Assembly (NCBI RefSeq): GCF_004366815.1
Contig: NZ_SORI01000003.1
Span: 124,001 to 188,000, forward strand
DNA: 64,000 bases
Source of the DNA: Aminivibrio pyruvatiphilus
Lineage (GTDB): Bacteria; Synergistota; Synergistia; Synergistales; Aminobacteriaceae
Direction of reading: 5' to 3'
The notes under the pieces were generated by a model, which did no database searches, was not told where the DNA came from, and worked only from the letters and a program-made list of their open reading frames with translations. Every line of letters begins with the position of its first letter. Position 1 is the first letter of the stretch. Of this stretch, positions 44,768-53,282 are shown in pieces. A program made the position numbers and the translations under genes.

Positions 44768-45943
44768 CTACAGCTCGCCCCGAAAGGCCTTGGCGAGCAG
44801 AGAAGAATAAAGAGTCTTAAAATCTTCCTTTAATCCGAGATTTTGTTGTTGTATTGTCTGACGACGATTCGCGATTTCCGAAAAACGCTTCTGCTCATTG
44901 TATTCCGGTACGGGAACAAGTATTTTTGCCAACTTGTTTAACCCTAACGTCCTGTTTCTTCCAGCAGATCCAGGCGATGCAGCTCTGATGTCTTCGATGC
45001 CACGATCACCAAGAAAATGATGGCAAAGAAATTCCGATGTTGCCCGGCCTTTCTTTGGAACATAGGTAATGAAACGGTGGGAACCCACTCGTCCATGATC
45101 TTCGGCCTTGGCTACAGCTATTGCCTTCTCCCAAGCAAAGACGTTATTGAAAACAAGATCACCTTCGTGAATAGCGTAGATCCGTTTATTGCCGATTTGT
45201 TTGCCACTTAACACTGGTTTTTTAAACGTACCTTTGCCAAAACTGCGAATACCCATTTCTTCATAACTTTTTTCCGGTTCAGTCTTTATTGAGCGGCGAA
45301 ACAGCGACGCAACCTCTTTGAGTGGCTTCCATACAACCCCTTCTAGCATACGGACATACAACGCGTGAAGAAATATGTCCAATTCTTCTTCGCGTTGAGC
45401 ACTAAGCTTCCGTACTTCTTCCATTCGGCGGGTCAGGTCTTCGATCCGTTGTACGATCCGATGCTGCTCGTGGATAGGAGGAACTGGGATTTGGCTATCC
45501 CGCAAAAAATCTACTGGAACTCGCTGTTGTCCGGCAGCACCATGCATGTTTTTCTTTGCCTGCTCGCGGAAATTTTTATCCCTCACGAAAAGGCGTAGCC
45601 ATTCCGAAGTTACCAAATTTCGAGGACGCAGGACATGGAATTCTGTGGTTCCAAAACCTACTCCATTAATAAGATTACGGGCAATAGCGGACTTCCCGTT
45701 TTCCATACAGGGTGTTATCTTGGCAAACACAACATCGCCTTCCGCAAAGTAGGTATAACCTTTTCGAACATCTCCTAAATTTTTAGATTCGGAGACATTC
45801 ATAGTCCCAGAAATCTCATCAACTCGCGCCATCGGCACGAAAGAAACAGGTGTGTCGTTAGCGAGTCCGGCAACTTCCGCTTTCTTGGGATTCAGAATAC
45901 AGATTTCATCGTCTCCGAGCTTTCGGAGGGGCCATTTACTCAT
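44768..45943 (-). CDS. hsdS: Type I restriction system specificity subunit
   Basis: The 391-aa HsdS has two target recognition domains (about 1-165 and 200-360), each ended by a helical spacer (IPVPPIHEQHRIVQRIEDL and ILVPVPEYNEQKRFSEIA). The two domains each read half of a bipartite DNA site for the R and M subunits. The gene is visibly richer in A and T than hsdM and hsdR, which suggests the specificity gene was swapped in from elsewhere. The start overlaps the hsdM stop (ATGA). Confidence 0.93.
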   Translation of the reverse strand: MSKWPLRKLGDDEICILNPKKAEVAGLANDTPVSFVPMARVDEISGTMNVSESKNLGDVRKGYTYFAEGDVVFAKITPCMENGKSAIARNLINGVGFGTTEFHVLRPRNLVTSEWLRLFVRDKNFREQAKKNMHGAAGQQRVPVDFLRDSQIPVPPIHEQHRIVQRIEDLTRRMEEVRKLSAQREEELDIFLHALYVRMLEGVVWKPLKEVASLFRRSIKTEPEKSYEEMGIRSFGKGTFKKPVLSGKQIGNKRIYAIHEGDLVFNNVFAWEKAIAVAKAEDHGRVGSHRFITYVPKKGRATSEFLCHHFLGDRGIEDIRAASPGSAGRNRTLGLNKLAKILVPVPEYNEQKRFSEIANRRQTIQQQNLGLKEDFKTLYSSLLAKAFRGEL

Positions 45944-47469
45944 TTCCCATTCCCTCCGGACAGCAGCTCCTGCATCTCGGCAATCAGTTCCAGAATCCGC
46001 TCCTCTTTCGCGGCGACCGAGGCCAGGATTTCCTCAGGCTCGGCGTACTCGACGGTCTCCGCCTCCATGAGGCCCAGGCCGGAAAGGGTCATGTTGTACC
46101 CGTTTTCGATGATCTTCCGTGCCGGTACCAGCCATGCGCGTCCTTCTTCGGTTTTCCGGTCCGGCCACATGGCCAGAAGGTCGGGAAAGTCGTTGCGGTA
46201 CTGGATGCCGAACTTGCGGGCCTTGGAGAGGGACGATCCGTCGCCGTCCACCTTGAAGAACCAGACGTTTTCGGTAGGCCTGCCGGTGTTTTTGAAGACG
46301 AAAAAGCAGGTGGGGTTGGGGGTGTAGGGCTCGAACATGCCCTTGGGCAGAATCACAACGGCCTGGAGGTCGAACTCCCTCAGAAGCCGTTCCTTCACGG
46401 TGATGTGGCTTCCCGTGTCGCCGAAGAGGATGCCGTTGGGAAATATGATCCCGGCGGTGCCGCCGGGGCGCAGGCTCCGCAGGGCATGGGCGAGGAAAAG
46501 AACGTACTTGTCGCCCTTCTCGACGCGCAGAGAGCGCTTGGCGTCGCCCCGCGAGCCGGAAAAGGGAGGATTTTCCAGAATGTAGTCGAACCGGATCTCG
46601 TCCCACCTGTCCTCTCCGCCGCAGATGGAGTCGCGCTGGACGATGGGGCACCGGTCGAAGCCGTGGAGCATGGCGTTCATGGCGGCCATGCGGAGTATGT
46701 CCTGGTCGCCGTCGAAGCCGAAAAACGCTCCGGTCTGGAGGAAGTCCCACTGGTCCCGGGTGAGCCTGTCGCCGATGCCGATCCTGCGGACCGCCCCGTC
46801 GGGGGACACTTTTTCGCTGACAAATTCCGGACTGGTGTTGGCGAGAAGGATGTGTTCGTAGGCGGCGATAAGGAATCCGCCGGAACCGCAGGCAGGATCG
46901 CATACGGTGCCGCCGATCTCCGGATCGACCATCCGGGTGATGACCCGGATCAGGTGCCGGGGGGTGCGGAACTGGGCCGCCTTCTTCTGCCCTCCCAGCT
47001 CGCTGGCCAGGTATTCAAAAAGGTCTCCCTTCACATCGGCATCCATGCCGAGGAAGGAGATGGGTGCGATGATGTCCACTGCGCGGCGCAGGGTGGCTCC
47101 GTTGGGTATGACGATGGAGGCGTTGCGGAAAATGGAGCGGGCTCCCTGGGAGAGTTCCGGGTGACGGGAGAGCAGCGGCAGGGTGTCCCGGAGGATGCGG
47201 AGCATGGCCTCGTTGTCCGGATTGGAGGTAAGCACGCTCCAGCGCAGGGGATCGAAGTCGAGATCCTCGCCGCCTTCCCGGAAGGTGCCGAAGAGAGTGC
47301 GATAGTTCCCGTTGAGGACCTCCTTCTGTTCGTGGTCCATTTCTTCCAGCATTTTCAGGAAGAGCAGGTAGGAGATCTGGGTGACGTAGGTGATGGGGTT
47401 GGTGACGTTGCTGTCCCACATTACTTTGCAGAGGGACTTGAGAGTGTTTTGAAGTTGTCCGTTGTCCAT
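45940..47469 (-). CDS. hsdM: Type I restriction system adenine methyltransferase
   Basis: The 509-aa N6-adenine methyltransferase has the SAM-binding ACGSGGFLIAAYEH, catalytic NPPF, and the helical N-terminal HsdM domain (KSLCKVMWDS). It methylates the host site to protect it. The start at 47469 follows GAGGA at about seven bases; the longer reading (47499) would overlap hsdR. It has ordinary high GC. Confidence 0.94.
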   Translation of the reverse strand: MDNGQLQNTLKSLCKVMWDSNVTNPITYVTQISYLLFLKMLEEMDHEQKEVLNGNYRTLFGTFREGGEDLDFDPLRWSVLTSNPDNEAMLRILRDTLPLLSRHPELSQGARSIFRNASIVIPNGATLRRAVDIIAPISFLGMDADVKGDLFEYLASELGGQKKAAQFRTPRHLIRVITRMVDPEIGGTVCDPACGSGGFLIAAYEHILLANTSPEFVSEKVSPDGAVRRIGIGDRLTRDQWDFLQTGAFFGFDGDQDILRMAAMNAMLHGFDRCPIVQRDSICGGEDRWDEIRFDYILENPPFSGSRGDAKRSLRVEKGDKYVLFLAHALRSLRPGGTAGIIFPNGILFGDTGSHITVKERLLREFDLQAVVILPKGMFEPYTPNPTCFFVFKNTGRPTENVWFFKVDGDGSSLSKARKFGIQYRNDFPDLLAMWPDRKTEEGRAWLVPARKIIENGYNMTLSGLGLMEAETVEYAEPEEILASVAAKEERILELIAEMQELLSGGNGK

Positions 47470-47488
47470 GTCCGATCCTCGCTTTGTA

Positions 47489-49831
47489 TTATCCTGCAAT
47501 CAGGGAGTTCAGTTCCTCCACCATTTCCTGAAGCTGTTCCCCTCCGAAGAGCTGCTCCATTCTGGTCCGCCCGCCCCAGAGGGTGAAGGGGGGCTGACTG
47601 AAAAGTTCCAGCGATATTGTATCCCCCGACAGAACCCGGGCCTTCAGCAGGCGAAGCATCCGGGCCTGGTCGGGATTGATGCTGCTCGAGTGTTCCGAAA
47701 CCCAGACATCGAAGGCCTTCTCGATGCGCTCTTCCCGGGTGAGAAAACGTCCGAGTCCCAGAGCTACCCTTACAAAGTCGGAAAGGGAGCCGGTGGGCTG
47801 CTCGAAAGCCCGGCGCAGGGTCTCTTCGTTGAAATAGTGCCGGGGGGAGTTGAGGCGTCCGGCGAGGTCTTCCCATTCATCATCGGTCAGTTCCTCCCCG
47901 CGGAAGATCTTTTCCACCGCCGGATCGGTCCGCCTGAGTTCCACCACCTTCTGTTCCCACTCATCCCGGTAGGCCGTGCGGTCCATGGCAAGCCCTTCCG
48001 GTCCGACGAGAATTATCTCCCGAGAGCGGATTTCGTCAACCAGGGAGCCTCCGCCGATGAGGGTAAAATTATCTTTTCGGCTCTTACCTCCGGGGGTGGC
48101 GGCCTCCGGCGGCAGATCACCGCTGTCAGGTTCACCTCCCTCGGCAACACGGGATCCCGGGGCGAAACCGACCTGCTTCGGCTTGCGGTATTCCCCGGCG
48201 GGATCGTTGAACCGCTTCGAGTTGCCGACAAAGTCGTAGATGATGAATTCCTCTTTGCCGATCTTCGGGCACAGGCGGCTGCCCCGCCCCCGCATCTGGG
48301 CGTATTTGATGTGTGATCCGGTAGGCCGGAGCATGACCAGGTTTTCAATATCCTTCTGGTCATAACCGGTGTCGAGCATGTCCACCGAAACGGCCACCAG
48401 GGGGAGCGGATCGTATTTGAACCGGTCGATAACAGGCCTTGGATTGCCGTTGTTGGTATAGCAGGTGATTTTTTCGGCGAACCTCTGGCGTACCTCGGAC
48501 GGGGAGCGGTTGATCCGGGCCGCGATACGGAGACAGTCTTCATCGGAAAGGAGTCTGTTGAAGAGGTATTCAAGAATCGAGGCCTGTTTTTCCGAAACCG
48601 CGAAGACGATGGTCTTGCGGGGCCTGATTTTTGCCCGTTCGGCGTCAGCGGTGAAATACTCCTGGATGATGGTGGTAAGCCGGTCCTCGGACTCGACGTC
48701 CCGCCCCCAGGAGCCGGGCTTGATCTCCTCACCCTCCCACTCGGCACCCTCAAAGGTGAGCACGCTTTCGGCGTTGTAGATCCGGTATTTGCTGAGGTAT
48801 CCGTCGTTTATGCCCCTCTGGATGCCGTATTCGAAGGTGGGCTGCCCCGTTTTTTCAGCAGCGTTCCAGCAGTCGAAGAAGATGTAGGTGTTGCGGATAA
48901 GGCGGCGCTCGTGATCGCTTATGAAGCAGAGTTCCCCGGGGTTCGGGGTGGCGGTGAGGCCGATATGAACGGCGTCAAAATGCCCCAAGGTGGCCCGGTG
49001 GGTATTGTAGATGGAGCGGTGGCATTCGTCGGTCACCACAAGGTCGAAGTATCCGTGGCCGAAACCGTTGCCTCCAAGCTGGGAGGAAATGGTGTCGAGG
49101 GTACCCACGACGATCTGCCCCTCCAGGCTGCGCTTGCCTCCATACAGGATGGTCGTGGGCCAGCCGCCCAGGTATTCGTCGAAGGTTTCCCGGGCCTGCT
49201 TGGCCAGCTCGATGCGGTCCGCCAGGAAGAGAACCCGGGAGATAACCGCCGCCTGAAGCCACCGTTTCATCAGCATGGCGATGGTCAGGGTTTTGCCTGT
49301 TCCGGTGGCCATCTCGAATAGCATCCGCCGGCGGCCGGAAATCAGGGCTTCATCGGCCTTTTTAAGACATTCGATCTGGTAGGGCCGGGCCTCTATTTCC
49401 TCGCCCCGGAAATGGAACCGGTAGGGCATCGGATGCAGCGAAAGACTCTGCCCGAGATCCCCCTTGCGGTGAATCCGGATGTTCGCCCGCCGCTCCAGGT
49501 CTGCCCGGCTTGGGAACCCCATTACCGGGCGGGCGTCACCGTCGGTGTAGTCCCAGAAATAGTGCTCCTGGCCGTTGCTCAGCATCACGAAGGGCGCCCG
49601 GAGCGACAGTGCATAAGTCCTGGCCTGCTCCTTGGCCGAGTAGGGATCGACGGTAAATCGCTTGGCTTCGAGGACGGCGAGGGGACGGCTCCGGGTATCC
49701 TTCAGAAGATAGTCGGCACGCCCATCGGCGGCGGCCTCTTCCGTGGAAACCTGTGCCTTGTCTGCAATATCCCAGCCTGCCTGCTCAAGCAGCCTGTCAA
49801 TCAATATTCGGGCATCGGCTTCTGTGGTCAT
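47489..49831 (-). CDS. hsdR: Type I restriction system endonuclease/helicase subunit
   Basis: The 780-aa protein has an N-terminal nuclease domain (VLEAKRFTVDPYS, the PD-ExK glutamate-x-lysine), helicase motif I ATGTGKT, motif II DECH and a C-terminal helicase half with DMLDTGYDQKD and GRGSR. It translocates and cuts unmethylated DNA. The order on the minus strand is hsdR-hsdM-hsdS, 20 bases between R and M. The start at 49831 is chosen from family alignment; the Shine-Dalgarno is weak. Confidence 0.93.
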   Translation of the reverse strand: MTTEADARILIDRLLEQAGWDIADKAQVSTEEAAADGRADYLLKDTRSRPLAVLEAKRFTVDPYSAKEQARTYALSLRAPFVMLSNGQEHYFWDYTDGDARPVMGFPSRADLERRANIRIHRKGDLGQSLSLHPMPYRFHFRGEEIEARPYQIECLKKADEALISGRRRMLFEMATGTGKTLTIAMLMKRWLQAAVISRVLFLADRIELAKQARETFDEYLGGWPTTILYGGKRSLEGQIVVGTLDTISSQLGGNGFGHGYFDLVVTDECHRSIYNTHRATLGHFDAVHIGLTATPNPGELCFISDHERRLIRNTYIFFDCWNAAEKTGQPTFEYGIQRGINDGYLSKYRIYNAESVLTFEGAEWEGEEIKPGSWGRDVESEDRLTTIIQEYFTADAERAKIRPRKTIVFAVSEKQASILEYLFNRLLSDEDCLRIAARINRSPSEVRQRFAEKITCYTNNGNPRPVIDRFKYDPLPLVAVSVDMLDTGYDQKDIENLVMLRPTGSHIKYAQMRGRGSRLCPKIGKEEFIIYDFVGNSKRFNDPAGEYRKPKQVGFAPGSRVAEGGEPDSGDLPPEAATPGGKSRKDNFTLIGGGSLVDEIRSREIILVGPEGLAMDRTAYRDEWEQKVVELRRTDPAVEKIFRGEELTDDEWEDLAGRLNSPRHYFNEETLRRAFEQPTGSLSDFVRVALGLGRFLTREERIEKAFDVWVSEHSSSINPDQARMLRLLKARVLSGDTISLELFSQPPFTLWGGRTRMEQLFGGEQLQEMVEELNSLIAG

Positions 49832-50160
49832 TTTTCCCCATTTCCACTCGGCTGTTTTTCCAGGCTGCAGGGACGCTGGAAAGCTCAAGGACACCGCAAT
49901 TACTCCACCGCCGGGCATTCCGGAAGAAGACGTCACTCAGTCTTTTTTTTCTTTTTCGGGTCAGCCACCTGTCTCTCACATATTGACTCGTCCACCCGAT
50001 AATATCAAATTCTATCAAGTATAACACCAAGAATCCGAACATTTCGTCAACCTTCTGTTATGAATGTCTACTGCCATTCTCGGATTTCCGGTTGACAGAA
50101 ACGGAGCGCTCCGTTACCATAATTTTATACAATATTACGCCGAAGCAGGGGGATCCGCCC
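49832..50160. other. Divergent intergenic region, hsdR and Met leader
   Basis: The left part is upstream of hsdR. The right part holds the Met leader promoter (50092-50120) with its spacer palindrome. A polypyrimidine run (TTTTTTTTCTTTTT near 49945) is present. No gene was seen. Confidence 0.5.
50092..50120 (+). promoter_or_regulatory. Sigma-70 promoter with palindrome in the spacer
   Basis: TTGACA (50092-50097), 17-base spacer, TACCAT (50115-50120). The whole 50101-50114 stretch ACGGAGCGCTCCGT is a perfect 14-bp palindrome lying between the -35 and -10, a likely operator. Confidence 0.7.
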
Positions 50161-50247
50161 ATGACATCGCACTTTAACGCCGCAGTGTTCAACGCTCTTT
50201 TCGTCATAATGATGCGCAGCGACCCTCCTGGAGCCGCAGGCGCCTGA
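50161..50247 (+). CDS. Met-rich leader peptide of an attenuator before an unknown gene
   Basis: A 28-aa ORF, ATG 50161 behind AGGGGGA. Its control codons are FVIMM (ATA ATG ATG at 50206-50214), immediately before RSDPPGAAGA and the stop. The end and the nucleotides behind it closely resemble the aspartokinase leader at 54891. Stalling at Met (perhaps Ile) is the only reading consistent with this layout; the amino acid sensed is inferred. Confidence 0.75.
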   Translation: MTSHFNAAVFNALFVIMMRSDPPGAAGA

Positions 50248-50309
50248 TTTTGCGTGCCTTTGAGCTTCAGCCGGGGGGCTTCGGAACATCGAAGGTCCCC
50301 GGCTTTTTT
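50221..50309 (+). promoter_or_regulatory. Met attenuator: antiterminator and terminator
   Basis: GACCCTCCTGGAG (50221-50233) pairs with CTTCAGCCGGGGGG..C (50265-50279), 12 pairs, one mismatch and a two-base bulge, removing the 5' arm of the terminator. The terminator is AGCCGGGG..CTTCG (50269-50283) with CGAAGG..CCCCGGCT (50290-50304), then six T. The antiterminator lies 12 bases after the first Met codon. Confidence 0.8.
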
Positions 50310-50341
50310 ATGACTGAAAAAACGACAGGGAGGGATTTTCC

Positions 50342-51598
50342 ATGCAGAATTTCGGATTCCAGATCGGCGAAGATACCGTCCGGCAGCTGAATGCCTTTCT
50401 TTCCGACCCGGGGAACGGGGCAATCGGCGACCTGAAAAGAGTCGTGGCCAAATACGGCTCGGTGAGCGAAATCAACGAACGGGCCCGGGAATCGGGAAAG
50501 GTGGAAAGCCTGGTCAAAAAGCTGGAGCGGATGAACTCGCCCTACGTGAAGGACCTCGAATGGCTCGCGGAGATCCGTGACGAGGGGAAGCTGGTCTCCC
50601 TGTCGGACTACCGGGCACGGGTCAATCCCGGCCGGCCTTCGTGGGACTACGACCATTCCAGGGCGGCGACCCTGGAGATCAGCGCCATGCAGTATTTCCC
50701 GTGGCTTCTCGCCGAGGTGCGGCAGTGCGTGGAAAAGGGGGAGGTGCTCCCCGGCAGGTTCATCCGGGTACGGAAGATGAAGGAGCAGGAAGCGGACGGA
50801 GGCGACCTTCCCGCCGTGCGTGCCGCCACGAAAATTCTTGGCGCCTCCTGCGTGGAAACCCTGGATACGAAGGGCGTGGACGGGTCGAACATCCACCTCG
50901 GCGGGCCCGAGACCATCACAGGCTACTTCGGCGGCATCGGCCAGCCCAACAGCCATCCTCTCCGGTGGGTGGAAGAAGCCCTGTACTACTACGTGAACTA
51001 CGGCGTGGACGAGGTGCTCAACATCAACCCCGGAACGGTGTTCCTGGGCTACCTGCTCTACCGCATGGGCGTGGACATCCGGTTCAAGATCTCCGTCTTC
51101 ATGGGGAACGACAACCCCTACGCCGTGCTCTGGACCCTGCTGGCAGCCCGGATGTTCGCCCGGGAGGACGGAAGCACCCCCCTGGCGGGCTTCAACCTGT
51201 CCAACTCCATCGACGACGCCCATCTGGCGAAATCCGCGGAGATCCGCAGATCCCTCGGCCTGGAGGACCAGGTGCGGATCGAACACCATATTACGGAGAC
51301 CTGGAAGAGCATCGTCCGCCAACCCTACAACCGCCGTGACGGACTTCTGGAGCTGGTGAAGACGGTACCCAACATTTCGGCGAAACACGAGGGAGGCAAC
51401 CCGGAGGACGAGCAGACCCTCGCCCATCCGTCGGATATCCTCGACTACTTCCGGGAGAAGAAGGAGATCGAGTCGTCCGGGGAGATGGACGCCCTGACCC
51501 GGAATTACCTGCTGAAGCACAAGGCGGTGAACGACACGGCGGCCGCCCTGACGAAGGCGGGACTGTCCTTCGTGGCGGCGGGAGCCCACAGACTCTAG
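50342..51598 (+). CDS. Unrecognised 418-aa protein under a Met-type attenuator
   Basis: I do not recognise this family. The 418-aa soluble protein has no signal peptide or membrane segment. Long helices at the N-terminus (about 1-100) are followed by a mixed alpha/beta region with SNIHLGGPETITGYFGG, GQPNSHPLRWVEEALYYYV, INPGTVFLG and FMGNDNPYAVLWTLLAARMF, which looks like a barrel of repeated beta-alpha units. It carries only one or two cysteines. It is the only gene between a Met-type attenuator and a terminator, so the layout links it to methionine or a neighbouring pathway. The start at 50342 follows AGGGAGGG. A terminator lies 18 bases behind the stop. Confidence 0.7.
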   Translation: MQNFGFQIGEDTVRQLNAFLSDPGNGAIGDLKRVVAKYGSVSEINERARESGKVESLVKKLERMNSPYVKDLEWLAEIRDEGKLVSLSDYRARVNPGRPSWDYDHSRAATLEISAMQYFPWLLAEVRQCVEKGEVLPGRFIRVRKMKEQEADGGDLPAVRAATKILGASCVETLDTKGVDGSNIHLGGPETITGYFGGIGQPNSHPLRWVEEALYYYVNYGVDEVLNINPGTVFLGYLLYRMGVDIRFKISVFMGNDNPYAVLWTLLAARMFAREDGSTPLAGFNLSNSIDDAHLAKSAEIRRSLGLEDQVRIEHHITETWKSIVRQPYNRRDGLLELVKTVPNISAKHEGGNPEDEQTLAHPSDILDYFREKKEIESSGEMDALTRNYLLKHKAVNDTAAALTKAGLSFVAAGAHRL

Positions 51599-51616
51599 AA
51601 ACCGACGGCTATTCGG

Positions 51617-51646
51617 GGGGGCGGCAGAGTCCGCCCCCTCTTTTTT
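51617..51646 (+). terminator. Intrinsic terminator of the 418-aa protein gene
   Basis: GGGGGCGG (51617-51624) with CCGCCCCC (51631-51638), loop CAGAGT, then CTTTTTT. A near-identical terminator ends the amidohydrolase gene (54528-54558). Confidence 0.9.
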
Positions 51647-51701
51647 CCCCTTCCCTGCTTCCGGCCTGTAAATCCTTTCTTTCCTTTTACAATGATCAGA
51701 A

Positions 51702-51730
51702 TTGACAGAATCAAATCGATTTTATATGAT
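51702..51730 (+). promoter_or_regulatory. Sigma-70 promoter of the symporter-amidohydrolase operon
   Basis: TTGACA (51702-51707), 17-base spacer, TATGAT (51725-51730). Transcription starts near 51737. Confidence 0.7.
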
Positions 51731-51877
51731 GCCTTCCGTCATATCCTGACAGCGATCTGTTCATCAGATGACCGGACGGGAGGGCGATACGACGAAGAAA
51801 AGCCTGGCACCACCTGCGGAACCATGTTGTGATTCTCACGGGAACTGTTTCGGACAACACGCCGGGAGGTGAAGCAC

Positions 51878-53263
51878 GTGCAGGTAACGTTCGCTTTTTA
51901 CTGCGTCATAGCCTATCTGCTGGTCATCACAGTCGTCGGAATTTATTACGGGAAAAAGGTCAAAACCCAGGAGGACTATTCCGTGGCGGGGCGGTCCCTT
52001 CCGACTCCCATCCTCATCGGAACCCTCATGGCTACCTGGATGGGAGCGGGAACGGTCCTCGGCGGACCCGCCGCAAGCGGATACCAGTACGGCCTCATGG
52101 CCGCCATCGCCTTTTCCATGGGGTCCCCGGTGGGCCAGTTCGTCCTCTCCTTCGTCGCGAAGAAGATCCGGCGGATGAACGCCCAGACGGTACCTGAAGT
52201 TATCGAGAAGGTCTACGGCAGCCTTGCCCGCGTCCTCGCCACAGTCATCATCATGCTCGCCTACATCGGGATCGTCGCCTACCAGTACAAGGGCGTGGGT
52301 CTCATCCTGAACTCCATACTCGGCGTTCCCGAGAACATCGGGACCCTCATCGCCTTCGGCGTCATCGTGGTGACCGCCCTTTTCGGAGGCCTCTACTCGG
52401 TGGCCTACACCGACTTTCTGAGCTGCTGCATGATGATGGCCGGCCTCTTCATCGGCGTGCCCATGGCGATCTCCATGGCCGGGGGCTGGAGCTGGGTGGC
52501 GGCGAACATCCCTCCGGGACATCTCGGATTCGGCTCCATTTCCTTCCCCCAGCTTCTCGGTTTCTTCTTCCCGGTGTTCTTCTACGTGATGGGCGACCAG
52601 AACATGTACCAGCGCTTCTTCGCGGCGAAGGATGAAAAAACGGCCATGCAGAGCGGCATCGGCTGGATGATCGGATGCACGGCCACCTACTTCTTCGTGG
52701 CCGCCGCCGCCATCGCCGCCCGGGCCCTCTATCCGAACATCAACGCGGCCCAGTCCTTCGTCCACCTGGCGACCCACGGGATGCCCACCATCATCGGGGG
52801 CATCTGCGTGGCGGCCATCACGGCCTTCATCGTGACCACGGCGAACTCGTTCCTTCTCTCCGTGGGAGTGAACATGAGCTGGGACGTCTACGCCCGCTTC
52901 GTCAATCCGGATGCGCCCACGGAGAAGAAGCTCTTCGTCTCCAGGGCCAGCGTGCTGGGCCTGGGCATACTGGCCTACGTGGTCATCCAGTATTACCCTG
53001 AACTCCTCATCCTCCAGCAGTACACCTACACCATGTACGGCGCCGCCATTACGCCGGCCCTTCTCGCTGCGGTCATGTTCCCCGAGAGGATCACCCCCCT
53101 GGGAGGGGTCGTCTCCATCTTCACCGGCGGAGCCGTCACCATCGCATGGGAAACCGCGAAAACCGCGGGCTGGGCCGTGGCGAAAACCTATCCGCCGGTG
53201 CTCATTGCGGCTCCCCTTGCCATACTGGCGCTGATCATTTTCAGGAAGAACGGGAAAAAGTAA
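51878..53263 (+). CDS. Sodium:solute symporter (SSS family)
   Basis: The 461-aa membrane protein has 12-13 hydrophobic segments. The N-terminal DYSVAGRSLPTPILIGTLMATWMGAGTV segment region and the middle GGLYSVAYTDFLS motif are SSS-family hallmarks; it imports an organic solute with sodium. The start is GTG 51878, with GGGAGG eight bases upstream; the GTG at 51869 overlaps that site. It lies 19 bases before the amidohydrolase gene, whose substrate it may take up. Confidence 0.9.
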   Translation: MQVTFAFYCVIAYLLVITVVGIYYGKKVKTQEDYSVAGRSLPTPILIGTLMATWMGAGTVLGGPAASGYQYGLMAAIAFSMGSPVGQFVLSFVAKKIRRMNAQTVPEVIEKVYGSLARVLATVIIMLAYIGIVAYQYKGVGLILNSILGVPENIGTLIAFGVIVVTALFGGLYSVAYTDFLSCCMMMAGLFIGVPMAISMAGGWSWVAANIPPGHLGFGSISFPQLLGFFFPVFFYVMGDQNMYQRFFAAKDEKTAMQSGIGWMIGCTATYFFVAAAAIAARALYPNINAAQSFVHLATHGMPTIIGGICVAAITAFIVTTANSFLLSVGVNMSWDVYARFVNPDAPTEKKLFVSRASVLGLGILAYVVIQYYPELLILQQYTYTMYGAAITPALLAAVMFPERITPLGGVVSIFTGGAVTIAWETAKTAGWAVAKTYPPVLIAAPLAILALIIFRKNGKK

Positions 53264-53282
53264 CCATAAGGAGGAAAAAGCA

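Larger units (their letters stand above)
51599..51877. other. Intergenic region, 279 bp
   Basis: It holds the terminator (51617-51646), the symporter promoter (51702-51730) and a 140-base 5' leader that contains a small hairpin (ATCTG/CAGAT near 51755). Confidence 0.5.
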
